Positions 1 to 12,400 of a stretch of DNA of 64,000 bases are shown piece by piece. The translations under genes were made by a program, and so were the position numbers. How positions within the stretch are numbered: the first letter of the stretch is position 1; every line of letters starts with the position of its first letter. This stretch comes from Cinclus cinclus (lineage: Eukaryota; Chordata; Aves; Passeriformes; Cinclidae). The DNA lies in NCBI RefSeq assembly GCF_963662255.1, contig NC_085046.1, forward strand, positions 131,733,332 to 131,797,331. The letters run 5' to 3'. The notes beneath the pieces were generated by a model. It had not been told where the DNA came from and ran no database searches. It saw only the letters and a list, made by a program, of their open reading frames with translations.

Positions 1-2808
1 AAACCATGTCATCTTAAGAGAGAGGAAAAAATTTATAATATCCAGTGATAAAATTGCACAGCTCTTGGTCATTAACTTGCCATTTTGCTAAAATTACTGA
101 AATTTGAGAAACTTGGATTTCCTAATGACTTCATATCAAAGGTCCTCCCACTTCAATACCCTACATCCAAAAGGAGCCAACATCACCTGATTAGAGAAGC
201 TCCTACTGGTACTCGCCTGGTCTCTTTCCAACTTCCACCGCCTGGAAACAGCAGGACAACTTCATGTTGAATGACCTTTCTCTCATTAATTTGTGCAATC
301 ACTTTAGGAAATAAACATTATTCTTCCGGCAATGAATTCCAAACATTAGCCAACAATTCAACAACAATAAAGTTTACACTGAGTCTCCTCTTTAAGTACC
401 CATTAGCTCTTACACTACAAGATAAAGGAAAAAACTTTTTTTGGCCCCACCTCAAAACTTTTAGTGCTCTTTTCCTCAACGGTGGAAAACAGACCTGTTA
501 GTTTACGGGTCTAGTACCTGTTTATGCACACTCAATGATGAAGTTCTCCACTCAGTCCCTTAAGACTGAAGGACTCAGACAAGTATATCCAGCTGTTCTG
601 TCTGTGTGTGTGTCTGTCTGTCCTTCCCTGGCTCCCCAAGGAAACAGAAGCTATTCAACCCTACACTGACACAGGCATTTCTAAGACTGTAAGCCTCTCT
701 AAAGAGCTGCTGCCATACATATCTAATCAGAACTGTCAAAACAGGCTTCCTTGACAGAGGAACTTCTTGTGCTATCACCAAACAGCAAGGCCCTTTGAAT
801 TTCCAGCTGAGACCACAGTTTCATCAAAACAAAAACAAAGCTATGGCAGAAGGAGATGGGGAAAGAACAGGCAATACTTTAATTATGAGCAAAAATAAAA
901 ACTCTGTATGCACTCAGTCTTGATCAAAACTAAATATAAGCAACCATCAGTCTTTAATAAGCCCTAATTTCTCAATAGTTTCTACATAGAAAGTGCATAA
1001 CAAAGGTCTAGATGCAACCAACTTTCTATAAAGTTTCCAACAATAAAAAATATGTCTCAAATTTTCAAGATACTGTAAGAAAAATCCAGGCACTTTCATG
1101 TTTTCTCCCAATATCTATAGCTAAGAGCAGCCTATCAAGTGCACAAGTTACAGCAGTTGCTCCTTACATGCTGAAACTTCATTGTAGAAGCAGAATTATA
1201 AGTTCTAGCAGTAGAGCATCACTGACAGCTGTAAGAATACTACCTAAAAATTTCAAAATTCAGACCTAGTCAAAGGATTCACAAATATTAACCATCATCT
1301 GGACTGTACAAAGACAGATTTCTATTGAGACTGGAAAGACAACTCTCTAGACAAAAAACGTGCTTTACTAAAAGAAGTTTATTCCATGTACATTTGGATG
1401 TTTCTAGGATAATCAGACTGATTTATAAGCCTGTAATCACAAGCCAGTGGTTCAATCGGAGCTTCTAGTCCAAAATGTAGAATCTTTTTTCTTAAATGAC
1501 TAAATGTTGCTAGAAGAACATTATAAATTTGGGCTGCTTTCTGATGGAAGCACACCCTAAGAAAAGGTACAATTCCCCAGTCTTTAACATTTTCTATCTC
1601 CATAATTAGAAGGTTTTTACTGCATGCTTTCTGGCCACTCAGTGTCATCAACTACATCATTTCTCACTTATATCACTTTTGATGTGTTCAGAGAAATTAT
1701 GACAGTTTTTAAGTGCTGGAACTCTTACAGCATCCACATGACAAATTATTTCTCTTTCCCAGTCTCAAGGAAAATCATGTATCTCTAAAAACTGGAAAAT
1801 GTGCTTATTAAGATTTTAAAGGTAAAAAGATAATCACCTCTTCAAACTAAAATCAGTTCTTTAGTTAAAGTTACTACTACAGTATTGGTTGTTGCACAGA
1901 AATAAATTAAAACTATCCCCTGATTTAGTGAGCAATGAGCTTGAGTGAAGCGTTTCATAGCAACTGTACACAGAAAGCTCCAAAGCAAAGATGTGGCATA
2001 ATGAGCCAGCACCATATAAGATAAATATGCAACACAAACATTCCTCTTTAATTGAATTTCTGTAAGTCTGAGTAAATTGAAAAACTCATTACAAAAATAA
2101 AATGCTAAAACTTAAAGGATTGAGATTTTTTAGCTTACACAACTAATGTACTGCTGACACTGCTAATGCAAAAGTTTCACCAATTAGAAACAAGCATTTT
2201 GCATAAATATACATGTACAATATGTGCCTTACTAAGGACTTAATTAAGAGGATAAGTTGAATGAAAAAAGCAAACAACAAAATGAAAAATTAAATAACTT
2301 TTTCTGAAAAGCAGAATACCTTTTTGGTGCATTTTCAACTACAAGATAACAACTGGTTTTTTTAATGGAATAAAAAAAATTACTTGAGAAACTAAAAGAC
2401 GAACAAAGTTGTTAACTCCTTTATCCCTACTATCAACCCACTTCTACAGTCCATAACACCAGAATGCCACTGGAAATCATTGAATCTTTCCCTCTCCAGA
2501 ATCATCACATTCTTGCTGAAAACACAGCAGCAGATGACAAGGGAAAATAAGTTTTTTACTTCCTATCTAATCTCCTTTTTGAAATGGAAGTAATTTTAAC
2601 ATCACAGAAAAGGCTTCTATCTCTATCCCAAAGGTAGAATGAACACCTTCACAGAAATACTGACACTTTTAAAAAATACTCAACTTTGAAAGATTACAAA
2701 TAGATTCCTAATAAGGAGTCGGTAACTCTTCTAGAGCAAGATCCAGTCTGTGCTCTATCAATTTATCTTTCTCATTGGAAAGCTTCAATCTCAGACAGGA
2801 ATCAAAGG

Positions 2809-2823
2809 AAAAAAAAAAAAAAA
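2809..2823 (+). repeat. poly-A run
   Basis: A homopolymer of 15 A lies on the plus strand inside intron 16, about 60 bases before the protein-like segment. It is on the wrong side to be the tail of a plus-strand retrocopy. Confidence 0.9.
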
Positions 2824-2883
2824 CAAGTGGCTGACTGAAATATTACAATACAAAGTAACAACAAGCTACTCAATCCAAATTTA

Positions 2884-3172
2884 TGTTTTATAAAACTCCT
2901 AGGAGCTGATAAGCTTTCTGGGTATAAGAACTGCAAAACTGGTAATACACAGGATTCTCACCTGGTTGAGGATAACTTTGATGACCAGAAGCAGTTTGGG
3001 GAGGCCTTGGACACTGCCAATGGAAAGCCTCAGACCAAAACGAACCGCAGCTGCCAAAGAAGAAAAAAGCAGCTCCAACCCAGATTCCCCATCCCTCTGT
3101 TCTAGAAGTGGTTTCAGACACCATTTAAGCCATTTCAGAAGAAGAGATCCAGAAGCTAATGTGGTTAAGTAG
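2884..3172 (+). pseudogene. possible degraded retrocopy of an unidentified gene
   Basis: In one plus-strand frame from about 2897, codons without a stop run to the TAG at about 3102 and read like real protein (SHLVEDNFDDQKQFGEALDT, then NGKPQTKTNR). After a frame shift near 3050 the text continues as PKKKKAAPTQIPHPSVLEVV, then a stop, then SEEEIQKL. The Lys-rich patch flanked by acidic text suggests a nuclear protein, but I cannot name the parent. No splice sites flank it and no clear poly-A tail or target-site duplication is seen. It may be a processed pseudogene with one frameshift and one stop, or chance. Confidence 0.25.
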
Positions 3173-6100
3173 AATATCCCAAATCACTTTGGAATTAACA
3201 GAAAAAAACCTGGCCCTCTGATACCAGTGAGTAGTAACAAAGGCTTATTTCAGCCCACATATTTTCCTGACAACACTAAAGAACACTCCCTAAGACTTCT
3301 CACCAACGCAGACAAGAGATGGGACAAGTGTCAAGCTATTTCATTCCATCAGTCTTCCATTAGGTAAATAATCCTGGAATGATTACCTCTTCCATCTAGT
3401 GACAGACTTGGAGGAATAAAGGCTTATTTTTGTTCCAAGCCATGAAGGATTTAAATAAGACTGGAAGGCAATAAATTCCAAGGAGCAAAGAGGTGACTAA
3501 CTACAAGAGTATATCTAGCAGACATGCATTCTCAATCTCTTTCAAGACCACCTCAGTGTAAGAACTTTGCACTCTTGCCATACTCTGTGGTCATTCACTG
3601 CTTTGGCACCACATGAAATCCACACTTATGAAGCAGTGTTGCATGATCTACTGGTACCAGAATGATCACAAACATTCATCTTGGATCTTAGCAATCAAGA
3701 GAGAGCTGTTACATTATCAACACAGTGCCTAGAGAGGCACTTTAGATGTCAACACCTTCTTTCTACCTGCCCACCATTCTACAGAACACAGCAGGGGTCG
3801 TGGAAGGATTTTAAGCAAACATTTTTTAGAGACATGAAGCTGCTGCATACATCCAAAAGCAGGGGGACATGAAATTTCTAGAAACAAAACCACTTCAGGA
3901 ACTCAGGCTGCTCATCAGTAAATCTGAACCCCTTCCTTTCCTATCTCTAAATTCCATCTCCTGAAGACCAAGTGAAAATTTTTCTTTTTGAGTAAACCAA
4001 AAAATTATATAAATCATTTTAAAAGGTGACTAGTATTTTGACAGAAGCTCCTGGCTACCACACCTTATTGATTTTATTTTAAAGAATATAAATGTTCAAA
4101 CTTTCAGATGCTCTTGTAGGTAAAAGGACAAAAATAATTGTTTTATTCCTCTCACTCCTTCAAATCCAAATCAGTACATAAAGCTAGATTTTTGGCCTCA
4201 GAAATCAATTAGTTTAGTGCAATTAACTTTATATTGTGCTCAAAAAATATCCACCAAATTAGCAGTGTGTATTTCTCAAAGATGCCCAACTATTCACATG
4301 CTCCATGACCATGTATTTTACTGGACAACTACACTTTGAGAGAAGCTAAGTGTTGCTCCATTGACACCATACTTTTTCACATCAAGTTCCTAAAACTCAG
4401 AGAAGTTTCAAAGTCTTTCCAATGTTCTAAAATACCATGGCTAACATGTTCCCAGGTTACACTGGAGTAGTACATTCTCATGCAAGATGCTCATGCCACT
4501 GAAGCCACCCATTACAATACATCAAAGATCTGACTTTTCAGATTGTCAGTCATTAAAGAGAAGCCCATGGAAGACCAGATTTATGTATATTTGGGTGGAC
4601 TATAAAAGGGTAGAACTTCTTAACTCATGAAGTCCTAATCATGCTTTTTTTTTCACTCTGAACCTCTGTACAAACACATTCAAAAAGTACTTATGGATAC
4701 AACAATAGTCAGATTATTCAGAATTCAAATCCTCTTTATGCTTAATTCAGATTACAACAATCTCAATTACAAACAATACTGTTCCAGAATGAACAACATT
4801 ACTCTGGAGTCTGTAGAAGAAAACTGCCAAGGTAACTTTTCTGCAGACTAAGGTGCCTCTGGTTTTTCTTCAATTACACAACTGATTCAAACTGCAAACA
4901 GAACATATCACAAGGCTTAAATTTGTTTATTGCCTTGTAATAAACTGCACTTCTGACTTCAACCTGGATACCACCAGGCAAAAAATAGTTATAATTTTGT
5001 CTGCTGGATTCTACCTAAGCTCTAAAGATAAAAGTATTACAAAACATTAAAAGGAAAAGCAGGAATGGCAGTAAATACCACTGGAAAAGGACAGCGTGCT
5101 TTATGAAGGAAAAGAAGCATTTTTGCCATAAACAACTGATCTAGAATAGACTCAGCACCACTAACTCTGTTCAGAAGACATGCCACTTACTGATTTTAGC
5201 ACTCCAGTGAAAACACAAACATAAAAAGTCAAGCTCTTTTATATTGATTATAGTAGTACTTGATGCAATGCACAGACAGCTTTGCAACTATATACAGGAA
5301 CAGTAGACTGGTCTCTGTACTGAAAATCTTAGGATCTAAAAGAAAAAGGACAGCTAAGGACAAGAGGCACTTTCCCAAAGATGGTATCAGAGGAAAACAA
5401 TGGTTTCAGCAACTTCAACTAGATCTCAAAATCTTACTTACAGAAATTAAAGTGTTACAATGAACTAAGTTGCTCCATATTCCCTTCTGCAGAAATGACC
5501 TAAACTTGCTAATGAAAATTCATTATGAGCCTGCTCCCTTCAAAGATACTGCTGAAGGCAAATCATACACTGCCACACAAGTAAATCCATTATGGATACC
5601 AGTAAAATAACTCCTACTAACTTCACCTGCCTTTTGTTGGACAGTTATTGATCCTCTCTGGTAACATTTTTTAAAATCTTCTATGAATCAAGTGGAAAGC
5701 AACCCAATATTTTCCTTTTGAGGAAAATCTTACTGGTTTTCTCATTGCTGTTATTAGAGGACATAATCCTTCCTAATATCACACAACAGTGGCAAAAGAG
5801 AAAAGGGAGTATTTTCCTCCATATGACTCTTGAGTCAGAGCAAAGGTTTATTAGAGAAAAAATGAAAAAATTTACAAGGAATAAATAAAGGGATTTTCTG
5901 AAGTAATAAATGAAATAACTTTATAATCATATTATTGAAGTGTGTAATTTCTAACAAAAATATTTATGTTATTTGGTTGCCAGAACATGAGATTCACCCA
6001 AATATTCTACCTATGTGTATGCAAACGTCAGTCAACAGGCAGAACCCTTCACAATCTCACTGGACATGTGGGAGTTATTGCTCAAGACAACAAAATAATA

Positions 6101-6371
6101 TTTTAGATAAAACCACATCTGCTTTTCTTAATATGGTGGTTCAACTTAAAATGCAAGAATTTTTTAAGATTTATCACATTTTACTCACAACACACCCACT
6201 CTATTATTATCATTATGTTGCAGACAAATACAAACACAGTAAAAGTCATATTCATCAGAAACACTCTCAAGCATCCCCGAAAGTATGATGTTTTAAAAAG
6301 TTAGCTTATCTAAAGGAAAAACCTTTATTCCCCCCTCCCCAAAACCAGTGTATTTTAGATTTTAGACACAC

Positions 6372-6484
6372 CTTGCCAACAGGAACATTCTTAACATCTT
6401 CCACAAACACAACTTCCCTCAGAGACCACTGTTCTTCATTCACTTTCTCCTCCTCTTTCGGGGCAGGAGTAGATCGTCGTCGCT
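6372..6484 (-). CDS. UBR5: UBR5 coding exon 16 (last exon in window)
   Basis: The exon completes Lys and encodes [20 protein letters not shown], then [17 protein letters not shown] (residues 632-669). KRRRSTP is a basic cluster beside a proline-directed site. The acceptor is GTCTCAG and the donor AAG|GTGTGT, on a codon boundary. The following exon, expected to begin VLKVDG, was not found to the left and must lie beyond position 1. Confidence 0.96.
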
Positions 6485-9400
6485 CTGAGACAAAAAAGTT
6501 ATTACCAAAAAGAAAGACTTGATATACTTAATCAAAGCATCAAGAAGCAATGTTCAGTAAACATCAAACCCTTCCTCCCAAAAGATTATCAGTAGTCAAA
6601 TGCAGAAATTAACAAGATGTTAACAAGAATGTAACTATAAGAGTCAGAGCCACCTAATAAGTATATCACATCACTTTCATGTTTTTTTATGGATTTGGAA
6701 CTAATAAAGCCTGTATGACAATCAAAGCAATTTTTAAAGATATTTAAGAAGAGCAATCAGAATACAATATATTTTAAAATTTTAAATACAGTAAGCAGAA
6801 CAAAATTAATAATACAGTAACCACAAAAAATTAAAATAGAAGGAACAAGCCCTGTTTGGGCAGGACTCATACACTCATGCTGTAAGTAAAATGGCTGACA
6901 TTGTGAGACCATTCAGTCACTTCTGATACAGTGCTTTATATAAGCCTTACAAAGTCTGCTTGCCTAACACATATGGATTACTTGGTAAACGTCTAGAAAA
7001 ACAGCAAATGAAGCAGAAAACAGATATTTGGACTAATGGCAATTGTAATACAGTTAGATTTCCTGCAGACTCTATCTGAACAGCAACTGTAGCACACTCA
7101 TCATCACATCTAAATACATAATATGGCTAAATTAACACTGACAAGAACCTTTAATCTTCCAAGTTGAGTATATAGTGTAATTAATACTATCGGCATATTT
7201 AAAGTAACAAGCAGAGAACTTCTAATCAAATTGCACAGTTAACTTCAAACACTAGTTCAAAAGCCCAAGCCAAGCTGTAGCCAGTGGAAAATTACAGTTG
7301 AATGAACTGCAAAAGAAATCAATAATAGAAGACTTCTAGTAAAATGAGTGAGTACTGCAGATCTGAGCAGATGAAATTCTCAGTCCCTGCACGAGGCCAT
7401 TTGAGTCATTAGATCAATACTTCTTAAAACTGCAGTTTGGGAACAGTTAGGAAAAAAAGCTGTAGAGAAGATTTCTTCAAATTATGGCATTGTAATTACA
7501 TGTTATAAATGTAGGTGTTTAAATTGAGAGAAAAAAATGCTTAAGGAGTCCAGTTAAATCTGGATGTAGCCTTTCAGGTTTTTAAGCCCAACTTGTACAA
7601 TGAAACTTCCCTGACTGCTGCTATATGTTAGTAAAGAATGTCTCATTTTAGACATTTTCTGTAACATACAAACTACTGCTTTCTGCATTGACTTTCAACT
7701 ACAAGGCAAGCTGTTCAACAGCAACTTAATCTCTAAAGAAGCTTTCGAAAACAAGTTCAACTTCTGGGCTGCAAAGAAACTCATTATCACATTGCAATTA
7801 AAAATAAATTTATCTTCAGAGTTTCCTATTGACCACCTCCTGAAAGATACTTTTGATTCTGAGAACTGTTATGCTTGCGCAGGTACACCTTACATCAAGG
7901 AGTCACTGTTTACACATTTATTTAACACTGACAATTAACAGATTATTCGAAGTCTATTACAAAAGCCTTTATCAATACTGCAGTACAGAAAGACCAAAGG
8001 ATTCTGAAATCAGTAATTAGTACAGAATCACCACAGAAGTGCCTTTTATGGAAACTTCTTCTACACAATTATTCAAGTTTACTCTGAGCTACACATTACT
8101 TACTATATGGCATTGATGCGCTGCTTGCTATTGAAGATGCATCACTACAAGTAGAAGCTGGGGATGGTGGAGGACCCATCTCAGTTTTCACTGGCTCCTG
8201 TTTGCTTTCAGGTCTAGAATAAAAGTTAGTACTTAGAATGAAAAAAGAAAAGAAAAAGTGACATCTTTTCTGTGACAATGAATAAAGCATCATTGTATCC
8301 CAGCATTGTTCTTTTAATAATACTTTAAAGAAATAACTCCACACTTGTGACTGACCATCATAACTGACAAGGCCATCAATCTTGGAGGTTGGAGATGGTG
8401 CAAAGCTGCTTAATCAGGGATTAGCTTTTTAACATTAACTGAGCATAGATACACTACTACAAAAAACAACACAATGAGCTTCATTTGAGGAAAGAAAGAA
8501 TTATTGGCTTTATACAGTAACCTGAAACTCCAGAACTGCTAAACATTTTCAAGCTTTACCTGGAATTGTTTAAACCTGTTTTAAGAAACATTTAAATGGC
8601 AACTATCAACCTGAAGATTTTTTTTCCAACTATGAAACAGATTTGTTTAATCTCCAGAAGAGCCAGGGAACAGCTGGTTGCAGTTTCAGTTCTTAAAATA
8701 TAAAATCTTGGAAACTTTATGAAACACTGTAGGCAAGCCTTTATTTAATACTCCCCCTGCATTTCACATGTACACAGTGCTTTCACGCAACTGAGATACC
8801 TTTCCTGCAGTAAGCATTTCTGCACATCTAGCCAAGTTTACAAGAAACCTAGTGTCTTATAAAGATGGCAAAAACTCTCAAAATTATAAAAAATCTGACC
8901 TTCCTTTTCCATTCTTACTCCCCAGTTCAAGAGAGCATCACATAAATCACCCGTGTGTACGTGCAGGTGTTCCCCACACTTACTTTGCCTCAGTAGTTTT
9001 GCTGGCTTTCTCCATGTTTTTTAAGCTCTCAGGGGACCGAAGCTGAAATCGACAGCTGTCATTCATGTTCCAAACAGATTCCATTAGCACACCAACTTTA
9101 GGAATTCCAGCACTGATTGAAAATGCAACTGCTCCAGCATGATAGAGGGGGTTATTTCTTAAACACACCTACAGATAGAAATATGTATTTCTATGAGAAA
9201 AATGAATTCTACTGAGGGAAATCATATGTACATTATTTTTTGGTGGTATATGTAGCAGTCAAAATAGAAAACTTATGGAATCAGGTGAAGACAAAAGTCA
9301 GCATTATGTATGGAAAAGAAACTGTTGTGCAATTCACAGCTGAAAGCAACAGCTTCAGCAGTGAAACTGCTTAATGTATAACATTTAGATGCTTAACCAC

Positions 9401-12400
9401 AAAAGGAACAATTAATCCAATAACAGGGACTCATCACAGTGTCAATTAGAGTGGCTTTGGTATCAAAAGACATGTGCTCCTTGGGGAAGAGCTACTTCAT
9501 CTCATATTACTTCTAGTACTAATCCAAAAAAAAAATTCTCTGTACCAGTTATTAGCATTTTTTGGTAAAGGCTTCAAACCAAAGGTCTATCACACTGCAT
9601 AAATAAAGCAAACCCAGACATTAATACTGCAGGCATCTAAATGCCTAATCATTTACAAAGCTATTTGTGCTATCAGGAATTATATTTCTATACTTACTTT
9701 CTCCCCAAATAGAGAATCAGGAGGTAAGTTAGAAGAGAAGTACTCCGCATGACTACAGCTTGTTCTTCTGTGCAGCAGTAGTCATACTTTTAGAACAGTA
9801 ACAATACTAACAGGACACAGCCATTTACAGCCATTTAATTCAAATATACTATTTTAATTTCACATTATTGCAATGACTTTTGTGCATAACTTTTGTTTTA
9901 TTAATTTTGTTGTGTTTTTTTAAGAGCAAGCTGCAAGCTCATCATATAGCATGGTGAAAGTGCCACTGGTGACAGCTGTACTTGCCTGGGTTCCAACAGT
10001 TATGTTTGGCATAGAGGAGATACCAGCACTAGACTTCGGCTTTTTATTTTTTGCTCTGGCCTTTTCTAGCATTTTCTTCCTTTGGCTGAAAGGAACTACA
10101 CCCCTGTGGAAAAATGCATGTTATTTTAAAAAGGCTGTGAAAGAAAAGCTTTGTTCAGAATTTTGAACAGTTTATTCTTCTGCTTAATGTAATCATGAGC
10201 AAACATTCAAGTATGTGTGCCACCTTCTCCGAAATCTCAAAGCACTGGAGAAATGAAACCTTTTTCCATGGGTACCCCCACTTCCCAAATTCATCTTGAC
10301 TACCCCAGTTTATACAGAGGAGGGGGAAGAGGCGGAGCACACAACTTATTTCCCTGCCAGATGGCTTTCCTTCCAGTCTGAAGTACTGCAAAACTTCTGT
10401 CACAAGTGGTATAGTCCAGTCACAGCTTTCAAGATGCAGTCTGCTTCTCTGAACTTGAGGATATCTTCCCCATGACTAATGATAATTTTCAGAATTTGCA
10501 AACTCTGGGGAATGTGATTTTTGTTTCTAAAAGCCTCACTTTTTCTCTGGATACATGGGTGAAGGAGTCTGGGACTCTTACAACAGACTTCCATTGTAAG
10601 AGGGGGAAAAAACACTTCTTTTATAATTGGATCCACTCGATTTAGCTGCAAATCATGCCTGCATACACAATTAAGCAGGCTTATTATTTTGATACTTCAT
10701 GTTTCAGTCACTGGCTTATACAGTTACAAGCTTTGATTCAAGAAACTCCTTCATTTTAAGTAAAATGTAAAAAGCATCAGTTCTGTGAAAGACTGGAAAT
10801 TGAAATCCTGTTTCATGTACTATAGATCACTTTAACTAAGGGTATCAACAGTAACAGAAGCTTCTGTCTGCATCAGTCTGATAACATAAAATCACCACAG
10901 CTGACATTTAACTGGAAAAAGACATGTTACATCATAAACTGCTTCCAAAGACTACATGTAAATGCTAATAAGTATTTTTCTATTTTGCACAAATTCATCC
11001 AGCAAATACGGAAGGTTCTAACAGCCAAGTATCTCCAATGCTATGGCTTAGCAGTTTCTATATAAAGAGTAATAAAGTATGCCATGTCAGCCATAATATA
11101 ACAAAAGAGCCAAGAAACAGATGTTTACAAGTATAGCTACAAGTCTACTTAAATATTTTTCAGAGTTAATAGAATTTAATGAGAAAGCTGTTTCATACAA
11201 TCAATTTTCAATGCTCTGATTTCCAGCTCATCATCAAGTACTTAACTCATCCATGCCTCAAAGCCACTTGAACTTTAAGCATGATGCATAATGCAATGAC
11301 TCCTGACACATTGAAAAATAATGCATGCTGACAATGGATTAGTATTACCCAATGAATTCACTTAAATTAGAAACTCATTTCAGAGCCCTTTTGGAAATAT
11401 TGTTTTGAGGGTTTGTTTTTGCTCTGTTTTGTTTGCGTTTTTTTCAGTGTAGGCTTCTTAATCATCTAGTTGTTAGTTAGATTATTTTAACTAACATTTC
11501 ATATTTTATGTTTGAAGGGGTTGTATTTCAACAACAAACTCCAGAGGGAGCATTTGATGTTATTTCCCCCTTAGATTTAGATCACAAACTAACAGACCAA
11601 AACTGCTAACAGAGCCAGACAGTGGAACATCGACCTCATATGTGGGTAAGTTTGTTCCATATTTATAATCTGAAAAAGACCCAAAAGGCATAGAGAAGAT
11701 TATTTTCTGATCCTGCATAGTACTGATACATCTGAATGGTAAAGCATTTACACACCTCCCAACAGAATGACCTTATTCTGCTGAAGATGTTATAACTGGA
11801 TCCAAAAGCTTTAGGCATTTAAAAAAAGAATAAATATATTTTATAAAGGGAACCTAAGATCGAGTGCAGATTTACCAAACTCAGAACAACGGTGGCTCAG
11901 TAGTTTTTGCAATGCTTCTCAGAGCATCCACACTGCTGTACACAAACACAGTATTTACTTACCACCAATACAAGTTGTTCTCTAGTTGAGCACATGTGTA
12001 AAGAGCACAACAGTGTAAAGAAACAATCCGTTCTCCCTGAAGCTCTGAGTATGTCTGTGCAGTGTGTTCTAATTTAGAGGCTACAGAACTTAAAGTTTCA
12101 TCTACCCATGTAGCAACCTAAGGGAGAATAAAAGAAAGGAACAGAGAAGGTAGAGGGGAAAGAAAAAAAAAAGAAAAAGAAAAGTTGCACATCAGTTGCA
12201 TTTCTAATGTAATATTTACTGGTTTTGTAAGGGGAGAAAAAATACCTCACCAAACAAAGAAACAATTATACACTTTGGAAATTTATCCCTACCATTATTT
12301 CTTTCCCCAAAAGAGCTTTTCAGAATCGTTTCCCCCTTAATTTCCAGCACTCAACCTTAACAAAAAAGGTTGGGAAAAAAATGGAGAAACCTGTCATAAA

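Larger units (their letters stand above)
1..6371 (-). other. UBR5: UBR5 intron 16, partial
   Basis: This is AT-rich intron sequence running off the left edge. It holds a short TG/CTGT simple repeat near 596-622, a poly-A run at 2809-2823 and a protein-like plus-strand segment at 2884-3172. I see no coding exon of UBR5 in it. Plus-strand frames such as 5935-6288 have no recognisable content. Confidence 0.85.

Noticed and set aside
1379..1651. 90-codon minus-strand frame in intron 16
   Set aside because: The text looks fairly natural but matches nothing in UBR5, has no splice context and no recognised family; treated as chance.
1..6371. Search for the next UBR5 exon (expected to begin VLKVDG)
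   Set aside because: No such text is seen on the minus strand between exon 16 and the left edge, so the exon lies outside the window.
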